A DNA stretch of 64,000 bases from Bradyrhizobium manausense (GTDB lineage: Bacteria; Pseudomonadota; Alphaproteobacteria; Rhizobiales; Xanthobacteraceae): positions 62,001-126,000 of the forward strand of contig NZ_JAFCLG010000015.1 in NCBI RefSeq assembly GCF_018129685.1. Reading direction: 5' to 3'. Made by a program: the position numbers and the translations under genes. The notes under the pieces are model-generated. The model was not told the origin of the DNA. It worked only from the letters and a program-made list of their open reading frames with translations, and ran no database searches. Shown piece by piece: positions 1-8,177 of this stretch (positions are counted from its first letter, which is position 1; each line of letters starts with the position of its first letter).

Positions 1-221
1 GAGAACACCCCACACAGCGCGACGATGCCGCCGACGGTCCACAGCGCGAGGATCGAAAAGCCGGACGGGATATCCTTGACCTGAAAGCCGAGGCTGGTGA
101 AGACGCCGACCCCGATCATGTCGGCAACGACGATGGCCGTTGCAACCAGAACGGAAACCCCAGTACCGCCTCCGGTCAGCCGCCCGGTCCAGGGCGTGGT
201 TCCCGCATCTGATGCCGTCAT
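1..221 (-). CDS. APC-family amino acid permease, N-terminal part (runs off the window)
   Basis: Reading the minus strand from ATG at 221 gives 73 codons without a stop, continuing beyond position 1. After a polar stretch of about 20 residues comes a hydrophobic segment with VADMIGVGVFTSLGF, which matches the first helix of APC-superfamily transporters (the GxGIF/GVF substrate-binding kink), and then a second hydrophobic segment. Members are inner-membrane amino acid or polyamine permeases or exchangers. The family call rests on this helix only; substrate cannot be named. The 3' end lies outside the window. Confidence 0.8.
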   Translation of the reverse strand, partial: MTASDAGTTPWTGRLTGGGTGVSVLVATAIVVADMIGVGVFTSLGFQVKDIPSGFSILALWTVGGIVALCGVF

Positions 222-520
222 CTGGGTCCTTCGCCTCAGGCGTCGAGCCTCGTGGGAGGCATCGTGCAGATTGGCTCAGTCAATTCAAGCAGGGTTAACA
301 AGGGCTAAATGAGGCGGTCACAATAGGTATTTGGCCACCCTTTATGCCCGCTCTTGGGCAATAAACCGCGGTCGACCGCAGAACTACGCGTTTTCCTCCC
401 ACAATCGCGACACGATTGCGTGGTCTTTTTTGAGCGTTCCGGATGTGGGGAAGTTTCTCCGGACACTTAACGTCGCCTAAACGCCAGTCGGCTCAATTGT
501 TCTAAAGATTGCCGATGGTT

Positions 521-578
521 CGTGACTTGGGGTTTCGTGGCTTGGGGTTTCGTGGCTTGGGGTTTCGTGGCTTGGGGT
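521..578. repeat. 15-bp tandem repeat, three full units plus partial copies
   Basis: The unit CTTGGGGTTTCGTGG occurs head to tail at 526-540, 541-555 and 556-570, followed by an 8-base partial unit at 571-578 and preceded by a five-base partial unit. It sits 43 bases upstream of the chosen start of the lipoprotein hydrolase. Because 15 is divisible by three, it reads as a repeated pentapeptide in every frame, so apparent coding through it is not evidence of translation. The rest of the 222-620 interval (about 400 bases between divergent genes) holds no gene I can support, only a weak CtrA-like TTCA-N7-TTAAC at 284-299. Confidence 0.9.
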
Positions 579-620
579 CATGGGTGGATGGTCGGGGCCG
601 TTCCGAAATTGAAAGCAGAC

Positions 621-1919
621 ATGCGTGCTGACCGGACCAAGGTGTCCGGAGCACGCGGTCGTGTGCTTCGGATCGTCCTGATCTCGACGTTGGTACCGAT
701 GTCTCTGACGCTGGTTCAATGCGGCAACGCGCCCAATCCGACTGCACTCGCGGCGAACTCGCAGGCGAACGTTCAGGTCGTTCCAAAGACCAGTCCGCAA
801 GTCCAGCGAGTGGCCAGCGGCGACTCGTTCGAGGATCGTTTCCCTGCCCCGCAATTCAAAGAGCGCTTCCCTTCGCCGAGCGAAAGTCTCCTGCAACGAC
901 AGATGTCCGACTTCTCGCCCAAGCGCGCCGTGCAGCAAAAGCTGGAGCAGGCCCCCTACAAGGTCGCCTCGCTCGCGCCGCAAGTCCCCTATCAGCGTCC
1001 CCCCCGTGAAGACCTGACGACGCTCGTTAGCATGAAGTCGTCGGCCTTCCCTTATTTCGGCAACAACCCCGCCTCGGACGCGCCGTTCCTCAACATCTCC
1101 AAGGGCGATCGCCGCGGCCACCGCAGCTATTCGGGCCGCGTGTTCTGGCAAGACGAGACCTACAATGACAGCCGCGTGCTGGTGCATGTCCCCGAACATT
1201 TCGACGTGCGCAAGCCGGGCGTGATTGTGGTGTTCTTCCACGGCAACGGCGCCACCCTCGAGCGCGACGTACGAGACCGGCAGCTCGTGCCGCAGCAGAT
1301 CACCGATTCCGGCGCCAATGCCGTGCTGCTTGCGCCGCAGATGGCGGTCGACGCCGCCGATTCCAGCGCCGGAAAATTCTGGCAGCCCGGCGGCCTCAAA
1401 CGTTTCATGGAAGAATCGGCCAACCACCTCGCGCAGCTCACCGGTGATCCCAACAGCGCGCGCGCCTTTGCCAACATGCCGATCGTGATCGTCGGCTACA
1501 GCGGCGGCTTCCTGCCGACCGCCTGGAGCCTGGAGGTTGGCGGCATCAGCGATCGCGTCCGCGGCGTCGTGCTGCTCGATGCGGTCTACGGCGAAATGGA
1601 CAAGTTCGCGTCCTGGATCGAGAGCCACCGCAACGGCTTTTTCGTTAGTTCCTACACCCACTACACCGCGCGGCGCGACCGCGAGTTGATGAGCATGCTC
1701 AGGCAGAAAGGCATCGGCGTCTCCGAGGACATGGACGGCCCCTTGCGCCCGGGCAGCGTCGTGTTCGTCGAAACCGGCGACGGCATTACTCACCGCGACT
1801 ATGTCAACCGCGCGTGGACGCAATACCCGCTCAAGGACGTGCTGGTGAAGATGTCGGCAACGCCGGCGCTGGCGCTGACGCGCGTTGCCGCCACCAGTCC
1901 GTCCGGATCAAATCGTTAA
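621..1919 (+). CDS. Secreted or lipoprotein alpha/beta-hydrolase-like protein
   Basis: A 432-residue protein starting at ATG 621, preceded by GAAAGCAGAC; the frame is open further upstream, but that part is the 15-bp repeat. The N-terminus has a basic patch, a hydrophobic stretch and LTLVQC at about residues 29-34, resembling a lipobox although Gln at -1 is unusual, so it may be a lipoprotein or a plain exported protein. The core shows VVFFHGNGA (oxyanion-hole type loop, about residue 206) and IVIVGYSGG with the nucleophile serine near residue 294, the order expected of an alpha/beta hydrolase. No substrate can be assigned. A GrlR-like gene follows 40 bases downstream on the same strand. Confidence 0.75.
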   Translation: MRADRTKVSGARGRVLRIVLISTLVPMSLTLVQCGNAPNPTALAANSQANVQVVPKTSPQVQRVASGDSFEDRFPAPQFKERFPSPSESLLQRQMSDFSPKRAVQQKLEQAPYKVASLAPQVPYQRPPREDLTTLVSMKSSAFPYFGNNPASDAPFLNISKGDRRGHRSYSGRVFWQDETYNDSRVLVHVPEHFDVRKPGVIVVFFHGNGATLERDVRDRQLVPQQITDSGANAVLLAPQMAVDAADSSAGKFWQPGGLKRFMEESANHLAQLTGDPNSARAFANMPIVIVGYSGGFLPTAWSLEVGGISDRVRGVVLLDAVYGEMDKFASWIESHRNGFFVSSYTHYTARRDRELMSMLRQKGIGVSEDMDGPLRPGSVVFVETGDGITHRDYVNRAWTQYPLKDVLVKMSATPALALTRVAATSPSGSNR

Positions 1920-1959
1920 CCTGGATTTGCGCGCGGCGGCATTTCTGCGGGGACAGGCA

Positions 1960-2286
1960 GTGCATCAGGGACTGTACAAGGTCGACTTCCACACCGTTCA
2001 TGGGACCGGCTGCGGTGTCGTCTACGTCACGGATGGCAAGATGCGCGGCGGCAATTCGGCCTTCGCCTTCATCGGCACCTACACGGGCGTGGGCGACAGC
2101 ATCAAGGTCAAGATATCGACCGAGCGCTACAACGACGATCCGGCGTTCAAGGCCCTGTTCGGGATCGACCGGATCACGCTGACGCTGGTCGGCCGGGAGG
2201 ACGGCGACACGGCCGAGTTCGAAGGCACCGCTCTACAACTGCCGGGCGTTGCCTTCAGGGCAGTGTTGAGCCGGATCGCCGACTAG
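1960..2286 (+). CDS. Small GrlR-like domain protein
   Basis: GTG at 1960 gives 108 residues starting VHQGLYKVDF; the frame is open back to an ATG at 1885 that would overlap the upstream gene, but homology-like content begins at the GTG. The pattern GLYKVDF, GxGVVYVTDGKMRGGNSAFAF and later IGTYTG resembles the small beta-barrel proteins of the T3SS-regulator GrlR family (PF16518), which occur as uncharacterised stand-alone proteins in Bradyrhizobium. The family link is from memory of the motif pattern. No type III secretion genes are nearby, so a regulatory role in secretion is not implied. It may be co-transcribed with the upstream hydrolase (40-base gap). Confidence 0.6.
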   Translation: MHQGLYKVDFHTVHGTGCGVVYVTDGKMRGGNSAFAFIGTYTGVGDSIKVKISTERYNDDPAFKALFGIDRITLTLVGREDGDTAEFEGTALQLPGVAFRAVLSRIAD

Positions 2287-2307
2287 GCGCCTCGATCCTC
2301 AAGATCT

Positions 2308-2697
2308 TCAGGTTTTCGGCAGCTTCGGGATGCTCTCGGCAAAGCCGTTGAAGCAGGCCAGCCGCTCGTCCTCTTCCTTGAAGAAACGGCAATCGGCGTA
2401 GCCCTTGGCCTTGGCCGGCTTCGGCTTCGGCGTCGGCGGGATAATGGCATCGTAGCAATTGAGCCGGTCCTTGGTGCCATCGTCGGTGTCGAGGCAGGCC
2501 TGCAGCCGGGCTGCGACCGACTGGGGCTTGCCCTTCGGCGCCGCGGCCGGCTTGGCAGCCGCCTCCTTGGTCCCCGCCTTGGTCCCCTTGGGCTTGACCT
2601 GCACCAGCGGCTTGTCCCCCACCATCGGTGGCTTGTCGGTTTGCGCAAACGCGGAGGCTGAATAGAGCACCGCGACAACCGCCAAAATCATCCTCAT
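2308..2697 (-). CDS. Small exported protein with two C..RLxC[YF] motifs
   Basis: 129 residues from ATG 2697 (AGAGAG about ten bases upstream; a TTG at 2706 and an ATG at 2691 are alternatives). The signal peptide is clear: MRMILAVVAVLYSASAFAQ. A Lys/Ala/Pro-rich linker follows. The C-terminal half carries two copies of a Cys-x(n)-RLxC motif: CLDTDDGTKDRLNCYD and CRFFKEEDERLACFN. This cysteine pair motif is known from small periplasmic proteins of several families and probably makes disulphides. Function unknown. The gene converges with the GrlR-like gene and is separated by 21 bases. Confidence 0.65.
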   Translation of the reverse strand: MRMILAVVAVLYSASAFAQTDKPPMVGDKPLVQVKPKGTKAGTKEAAAKPAAAPKGKPQSVAARLQACLDTDDGTKDRLNCYDAIIPPTPKPKPAKAKGYADCRFFKEEDERLACFNGFAESIPKLPKT

Positions 2698-2786
2698 CTC
2701 AGTCAACTCTCTTTGGTCCCCATGTCTGGCCTTCTAGCGCCCTCCCGCGCCGTTTGCCAAGCGCCTTGCGCAAGGCAACCAAGCCA

Positions 2787-3959
2787 TCAGACCGGGGCCA
2801 CAGCGGCCGGCCGTGGCCGGCTCACGATGACCAGGATAAGCGCCAGGACGACGAAGCCGACCGCTACGAAGCCGACGCTGTGCAGCAATTCGCGCGCAAA
2901 CAGCAGCCCTCCAACCGCAGACCCGACAGCCTGGCCGATATAGAGGACTGACGTATTGAGCGCGACGGTTGCAGGAGCCAGCGGCGGCGCGGCCGCAACC
3001 AGCCGCACCTGCTGCATCGAATTGGTCGAGGCAAATCCAAGACCCCAGATCGCGACCGCGATCGCCATCGGCACAAGAGTGCCCGCGCTCAGCGCCCAGC
3101 CGGTAACTCCCGTCAGTAACAGGCACGTGAACAGCAACGATGTCCGGTACGGCCCCCACCTATCGACGATGCGGCTCGCCACCACAACGCCGAGGAAGCC
3201 GCACACGCCATAAATGCCGAAGACCAAGCCGACCGCATCCGGGCTCGCCTCCGTCAGCTTCCTGAGCAGCGGACCCATGAAGGTGAACACCACAAACTGA
3301 CCCGACATCTGCAGCATCGTGATCACAAGCAGCAGCCGGATCGTGCCGCTGCGACCGACTGCGCTCCAGGTCTTCAGATCGACCAGCGTGCCCCTCAACC
3401 CGGCGGGAAGGCGCACCAGCAGCAACAGGAAGCTGACGCAGCCGAGCGCACCGATCGTGCCATAAGCGGCGCGCCAGCCATGGCGACTGGCGATGAAGGT
3501 GATCAGCGGAAGGCCAACGGCGGCAGCGAGCGACCAGCCGAGGAAGATGTAGGCAATCGTGCTGCCGCGCCGCTCCGCCGGCACGACCAGCGCCGCCGTG
3601 CCTGCAGCCTGCGGCGTGTAGAGCGCACCGACCGCGAGCATCACCAGACGAATGACGAGGAGGCTTGCGTAGTCAGTCGCAAAGGCCGAGGCGAGATTGC
3701 CAAGGGCGAGCACCGCGAGCGTGGTCGTGAGCAACATCCGCCGTTCGATGCGGCTGGTCAGCCATGCCGTCAGCGGCGAACCTATGCAGAGCGTGATCGC
3801 ACCGAAAGTGATGAGCAGGCCCGCCGCATGGATGCTGATGCCGAGTCCCATCGACAATTCCGGCAGCATGCCCGCCGGCGCCAGCACCGAGCAGCCGGTG
3901 ACGAGATTGCCGAGCATCAGGGCGGTTGCCGTGAAACGGCCAGCAGGGGGATTTTCCAT
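2787..3959 (-). CDS. Major facilitator superfamily efflux-type transporter
   Basis: 390 residues from ATG 3959 (MENPPAGRFTATALMLGNLV). The sequence is almost continuously hydrophobic with about 12 predicted membrane helices. The loop 2-3 region GSPLTAWLTSRIERRMLL matches the MFS motif A position, and a second related loop (ASRIVDRWGPYRT) appears after the central break, as expected for the two six-helix halves. It resembles the AraJ/YdhP-like drug and sugar efflux group, so an inner-membrane proton-driven exporter is likely; substrate unknown. The open frame continues far upstream antisense to thrS, but that part is a shadow with no MFS character. Confidence 0.85.
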   Translation of the reverse strand: MENPPAGRFTATALMLGNLVTGCSVLAPAGMLPELSMGLGISIHAAGLLITFGAITLCIGSPLTAWLTSRIERRMLLTTTLAVLALGNLASAFATDYASLLVIRLVMLAVGALYTPQAAGTAALVVPAERRGSTIAYIFLGWSLAAAVGLPLITFIASRHGWRAAYGTIGALGCVSFLLLLVRLPAGLRGTLVDLKTWSAVGRSGTIRLLLVITMLQMSGQFVVFTFMGPLLRKLTEASPDAVGLVFGIYGVCGFLGVVVASRIVDRWGPYRTSLLFTCLLLTGVTGWALSAGTLVPMAIAVAIWGLGFASTNSMQQVRLVAAAPPLAPATVALNTSVLYIGQAVGSAVGGLLFARELLHSVGFVAVGFVVLALILVIVSRPRPAAVAPV

Positions 3960-4145
3960 GCAGCTGCATGTAGACCGGACCAGCGGCCGGCAAAAGGGCT
4001 TCGCTCGAAATAGTTCGCGCAGCGCCCGCGCTCTTGCCAGCCACTTTCTTGGAAATGCCGGATTGCGCGGGCCGAATCGCCTGATATATCGCTCGTTCCC
4101 GCTTACCTGCGCTCGTTCGCAGGAGTGAGCCTCAGGAGAAAAGCA

Positions 4146-6188
4146 ATGTCCGACCAGCCCAAATCCGAATCCGGCTTCCAATATTCCCTCAGCAACCTGA
4201 AGCCCGTGAACCCCGCCGCCAAAGTCACCCTCACCTTCCCCGACGGCGCCCGGCGCGAATACGACAAGAGCATCACCGGCCTCGACGTCGCCAAGGGCAT
4301 CTCGCCCTCGCTCGCCAAGCGCACCGTGGCGATGGCGCTCGACGGTGAGCTTGCCGATCTCAACGATCCCATCGAAGCCGACGCCAAGATCGAGCTCGTC
4401 AATCGCGACGATCCGCGCGCGCTCGAGCTGATCCGGCACGACTGCGCGCACGTGCTGGCGGAGGCCGTCCAATCGCTGTGGCCGGGCACGCAGGTCACCA
4501 TCGGCCCGGTGATCGAGAACGGCTTCTACTACGACTTCTTCCGCAACGAGCCATTCACGCCGGACGATTTTGCCGCGATCGAGAAAAAGATGCGCGAGAT
4601 CATCGCGCGCGACAAGCCTTTCACGAAAGAGGTTTGGGATCGCGAAAAGACCAAGCAGGTGTTCCGCGACAAGGGCGAGGCCTTCAAGGTCGAGCTGGTC
4701 GACGCCATCCCCGGCAACGAGCCGATCAAGATCTACTACCAGGGCGACTGGTTCGATCTGTGCCGCGGCCCCCACATGACCTCCACCGGCAAAGTAGGCA
4801 ATGCCTTCAAGCTGATGAAGGTGGCAGGCGCCTATTGGCGCGGCGACAGCAACAACCCGATGCTGACCCGCATTTACGGCACCGCTTTCGCCAAGCAGGA
4901 GGACCTCGACGCATATCTCAAGCAGATCGAGGAAGCCGAGAAGCGTGACCATCGCAAGCTCGGACGCGAGCTCGACCTCTTCCATTTCCAGGAGGAAGGC
5001 CCGGGCGTCGTGTTCTGGCACGCCAAGGGCTGGACCATCTTCCAGCAGCTCATCGCCTATATGCGCCGTCGTCTGACCCGCGACTACAGCGAGGTCAACG
5101 CCCCGCAGATCCTCGACAAGTCGCTGTGGGAGACCTCGGGTCACTGGGGCTGGTACCGCGAGAACATGTTCGCGGCGCAGTCGGCCGGCGACGAGGCCGA
5201 GGACAAGCGCTGGTTTGCGCTCAAGCCGATGAACTGCCCCGGTCACGTCCAGATCTTCAAGCACGGCCTGAAGAGCTATCGCGACCTCCCCTTGCGCCTC
5301 GCCGAGTTTGGCGTGGTGCATCGCTACGAGCCGTCGGGCGCCATGCATGGCCTGATGCGCGTGCGCGGCTTCACGCAGGACGATGCGCATATCTTCTGCA
5401 CCGAGGACCAGCTCGCTGAAGAGTGCCTGAAGATCAACGATCTCATCCTGTCGACCTATGCCGATTTCGGCTTCACCGGTGAACTCACCGTCAAGCTCTC
5501 GACGCGGCCGGACCAGCGCGTCGGCACTGACGAGATGTGGGATCACGCCGAGCGCGTGATGGCGACGGTGCTGCGCGAGATCCAGTCGCAGAACAACCAC
5601 ATCAAGACCGAGATCAATCCGGGCGAAGGCGCGTTCTACGGGCCGAAGTTCGAATACGTGCTGCGCGATGCCATCGGCCGCGACTGGCAGTGCGGCACCA
5701 CGCAGGTCGACTTCAACCTGCCGGAGCGGTTCGGTGCGTTCTACATCGACCACGACGGCGGCAAGAAACCGCCGGTCATGGTCCACCGCGCGATCTGCGG
5801 CTCGATGGAGCGCTATATCGGCATCCTGATCGAGCACTATGCCGGCAACTTTCCGCTCTGGCTCTCGCCGGTGCAGGCGGTGGTCACGACCATCACCTCG
5901 GAAGGCGACGAATACGCCAAGGTGGTGCTGGAGCAGGCGCGGCGCGCCGGGCTTCGGGTCGAGATCGACCTGCGCAACGAAAAGATCAACTACAAGGTCC
6001 GCGAGCACTCGCTGGCCAAGATCCCGGCGCTGCTCGTGGTCGGCAAGAAGGAGGCCGAGTCGCATTCGGTCTCGGTTCGCCGGCTCGGCAGCGACGGTCA
6101 GAAGGTGATGACGACGGAGGAGGCAATCGCCGCCCTCGTCGACGAGGCGACCCCGCCGGATGTCCGGCGGGCGCGCGGCTCGGCCTGA
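4146..6188 (+). CDS. thrS: Threonyl-tRNA synthetase
   Basis: Class II synthetase charging tRNA-Thr in the cytoplasm. 680 residues from ATG 4146, with CAGGAG just upstream; a GTG at 4125 is in frame but less likely. Domain order is complete: TGS domain near residues 15-80, editing domain with HDCAH (about residue 98) and CRGPH (about 204) zinc-type motifs, then the catalytic core with MNCPGH (zinc cysteine near 362), the motif 2 region RYEPSGAMHGLMRVRGFTQD, motif 3 region HRAICGSMERYIG, and the C-terminal anticodon-binding domain. A six-base-pair hairpin (CCTGCG/CGCAGG, 4106-4123) lies in the leader; I see no evidence that it is regulatory. A second inverted repeat, GGGCGTGC/GCACGCCC (6223-6255), follows the stop but has no T-run. 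Confidence 0.98.
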   Translation: MSDQPKSESGFQYSLSNLKPVNPAAKVTLTFPDGARREYDKSITGLDVAKGISPSLAKRTVAMALDGELADLNDPIEADAKIELVNRDDPRALELIRHDCAHVLAEAVQSLWPGTQVTIGPVIENGFYYDFFRNEPFTPDDFAAIEKKMREIIARDKPFTKEVWDREKTKQVFRDKGEAFKVELVDAIPGNEPIKIYYQGDWFDLCRGPHMTSTGKVGNAFKLMKVAGAYWRGDSNNPMLTRIYGTAFAKQEDLDAYLKQIEEAEKRDHRKLGRELDLFHFQEEGPGVVFWHAKGWTIFQQLIAYMRRRLTRDYSEVNAPQILDKSLWETSGHWGWYRENMFAAQSAGDEAEDKRWFALKPMNCPGHVQIFKHGLKSYRDLPLRLAEFGVVHRYEPSGAMHGLMRVRGFTQDDAHIFCTEDQLAEECLKINDLILSTYADFGFTGELTVKLSTRPDQRVGTDEMWDHAERVMATVLREIQSQNNHIKTEINPGEGAFYGPKFEYVLRDAIGRDWQCGTTQVDFNLPERFGAFYIDHDGGKKPPVMVHRAICGSMERYIGILIEHYAGNFPLWLSPVQAVVTTITSEGDEYAKVVLEQARRAGLRVEIDLRNEKINYKVREHSLAKIPALLVVGKKEAESHSVSVRRLGSDGQKVMTTEEAIAALVDEATPPDVRRARGSA

Positions 6189-6281
6189 TCGTTGAAATCG
6201 ATCTAAACTCGCTTTCGGTTGCGGGCGTGCATGCCTATCTCGGCGTGGCACGCCCGACGACTATCCGAAGAGGACATCGCA

Positions 6282-6845
6282 ATGCTTGATGCCATCGAAC
6301 TCCTGAAGACCCGCCGCTCGGTCAAGCCGCGTGAGATGACCGGCCCCGGCCCCTCCCCGGCCGAGCTCGAGACCATTCTCACCATCGGCGCGCGCGTGCC
6401 GGATCATGGCAAGCTCGCGCCCTGGCGCTTCATCATTTTCGAGGGCGATGGACGCGAGCGCGCCGGCGAGGTGATCGCCGGAGTGTTTGCCCGCAGGAAT
6501 CCCGGCGCCCCCGCCGCCGATATCGAGACCGAGCGCAAGCGCCTGACGGACGCGCCGCTGGTGATCGGCATCGTCAGCTTCACCAAGCCGCATCCGAAGG
6601 TGCCGGCGTGGGAGCAGGAATTGTCGGCCGGCGCCAGCGTCATGAACATCGTGACAGCAGCGACCGCGCTCGGCTACGGCGCATGCTGGCTGACCGGCTG
6701 GTTCTCGTTCGATCGCGACGTACTTGACGGACTTGGCCTCAAGGCGGACGAAAAACTTGCCGGCCTCGTCCACATCGGTAAACCGACCAAGCCGAGCGAG
6801 GATCGTCCGCGACCGGTCCTTTCTGAAATCGTCACGCGTTTTTAA
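6282..6845 (+). CDS. YdjA-type NAD(P)H nitroreductase
   Basis: 187 residues from ATG 6282 with GAAGAGGA seven bases upstream. The N-terminal LKTRRSVKPR and RVPDHGKLAPWRFIIF segments bind FMN in the nitroreductase fold, and ALGYGACWLTGW is the typical central helix of the minimal YdjA/TdsD group. Such proteins are FMN-dependent oxidoreductases acting on nitroaromatics or quinones in vitro; the physiological substrate is usually unknown. The gene follows thrS by 93 bases and precedes a beta-lactamase-fold hydrolase by 63 bases on the same strand, so read-through is possible. Confidence 0.9.
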   Translation: MLDAIELLKTRRSVKPREMTGPGPSPAELETILTIGARVPDHGKLAPWRFIIFEGDGRERAGEVIAGVFARRNPGAPAADIETERKRLTDAPLVIGIVSFTKPHPKVPAWEQELSAGASVMNIVTAATALGYGACWLTGWFSFDRDVLDGLGLKADEKLAGLVHIGKPTKPSEDRPRPVLSEIVTRF

Positions 6846-6908
6846 TCGAAGTTTCGTTGACGCCCCTGACGTCTTGCGGCTTTGTTCCCGGCTGGGGAGG
6901 AAGCCCGG

Positions 6909-8177
6909 ATGAAGCGTCGTGAATTTCTGGTCGGGGCCGCGATGCTGGCCGGCGCGATGACGCGAAGCCGCGCCAGCGACGTCCCCGCTCCCGCACCCGA
7001 CAAGCTTCGCAGCATCACCGCGTTCTTCGAAAACGAGGTCACCGCCGGCCGTTTGCCGGGCGCAATCGTGCTGATCCAGCAGCACGGCAAGCCGGTTTAC
7101 TTCAAGATGTTCGGGGTGCGCGACGTCAGGACCCGCCTGTCCATGACGCCGGACACGATCTTCGCCATCCATTCGATGACCAAGCCGATCACCAGCCTCG
7201 CGGCGATGATGCTGATCGACGAAGGCAAGCTCGCGCTCACCGATCCCGTGTCGAAATACATCCCCCTCTTCGCCGGCACGAAGGTGGGGATGGAGGTCAC
7301 CAGGCCCGACGGCTCGATGGCGCTCGAGATGGTGCCGCCTGTCCATCCGGTGACGATCCGGGACTTGATGCGGCACACGTCGGGCATCACCTACGATTAT
7401 ATCGGCGGCAGATGGGTCGAGTTGGCCTACAAGTCGGCCCGGATTTTCGACGGTCCCTTCAACAACAGGGAATTCGCCGACCGCATCGCCAGGCTGCCGC
7501 TGGCGCGCCAACCCGGAACGCTGTGGCGCTATGGTCATTCCACCGACGTGCTCGGCAGCGTCATCGAGATCATCACCAAGCAGAGGTTGTACGATGCATT
7601 GAAACAGCGCGTCTTCGATCCGCTCGGCATGACCAGCACCAAATTCGTGCTGTCGGCGCCTGATGAGCTCGAACGGATGGCGCGGCCGCTGCCGAGCGAC
7701 CAGATCCTGCTCGATGCCGAGCGAGATCGTCTCGACCATCCCGAATGGCAATCCGGCGGCGGCGGGCTGCTCTCGACCATCACTGACTATCAACGCTTCG
7801 CGCAAATGCTGCTCAACGGCGGTGAATTCGAAGGCAAACGCTATCTCAGCCCCGCCGCCTTCAAGGACATGACGACCGACCAGATCGGACCGGGCTCGGG
7901 CGTCGAGCGCGACTACTTTTATTTCCCCGGTGATGGCTTCGGCTATGGCTATGGCCTCGCCGTACGTACCGATGCCGGCAACGCCAGGCCGCCGCCGGCC
8001 GGTTCGATCGGCGAATTGAAATGGGACTCGGGCAGCGGCACCTATTTCGGTGTCGATCCCAAGCTCGACATGGTCTACGTCCTGATGCAGCAGACCCAGA
8101 ACGAACGCGGCCGCATCACGCCCGCCTTCAAGGAACTGGTCTACGGGGCTTTTCCGCCCGAGCTAAGCCGCCCGTGA
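6909..8177 (+). CDS. Exported serine hydrolase, class C beta-lactamase/esterase fold
   Basis: 422 residues from ATG 6909, preceded by GGGGAGGAAGCCCGG. The N-terminus KRREFLVGAAMLAGAM has a twin-arginine pattern (RRxFL) followed by a hydrophobic core and Ala-rich cleavage region, so Tat export is likely. The fold signature is SMTK (nucleophile Ser about residue 89, Lys 92) and RYGHS near residue 208, matching SxxK and YxN/YxS motifs of the beta-lactamase family (PF00144). Relatives include esterases (EstB type) and D-aminopeptidases; true beta-lactamase activity should not be assumed. Its last 15 bases overlap the end of the convergent GGDEF-EAL gene. Confidence 0.85.
   Translation: MKRREFLVGAAMLAGAMTRSRASDVPAPAPDKLRSITAFFENEVTAGRLPGAIVLIQQHGKPVYFKMFGVRDVRTRLSMTPDTIFAIHSMTKPITSLAAMMLIDEGKLALTDPVSKYIPLFAGTKVGMEVTRPDGSMALEMVPPVHPVTIRDLMRHTSGITYDYIGGRWVELAYKSARIFDGPFNNREFADRIARLPLARQPGTLWRYGHSTDVLGSVIEIITKQRLYDALKQRVFDPLGMTSTKFVLSAPDELERMARPLPSDQILLDAERDRLDHPEWQSGGGGLLSTITDYQRFAQMLLNGGEFEGKRYLSPAAFKDMTTDQIGPGSGVERDYFYFPGDGFGYGYGLAVRTDAGNARPPPAGSIGELKWDSGSGTYFGVDPKLDMVYVLMQQTQNERGRITPAFKELVYGAFPPELSRP

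Noticed and set aside
521..578. CRISPR array.
   Set aside because: The units are 15 bases with no spacers, so this is a simple tandem repeat.
477..1823. A 448-residue open frame on the minus strand with a repeated PSHET peptide.
   Set aside because: It lies fully antisense to the hydrolase, and the repeated peptide is only the translation of the 15-bp tandem repeat. No protein-family pattern is seen.
2308..2697. Type VI secretion accessory protein because of the RLxCYD motif.
   Set aside because: The motif is shared by many small exported proteins and no type VI gene is nearby.
3960..6251. Very long minus-strand frame continuing upstream of the MFS gene.
   Set aside because: It is the shadow of thrS in high-GC sequence. 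Residue content is Arg/Val/Leu/Asp-rich without domain motifs.
6909..8177. Antibiotic-resistance beta-lactamase.
   Set aside because: The SxxK/YxS motif also occurs in esterases and peptidases, and there is no resistance context.
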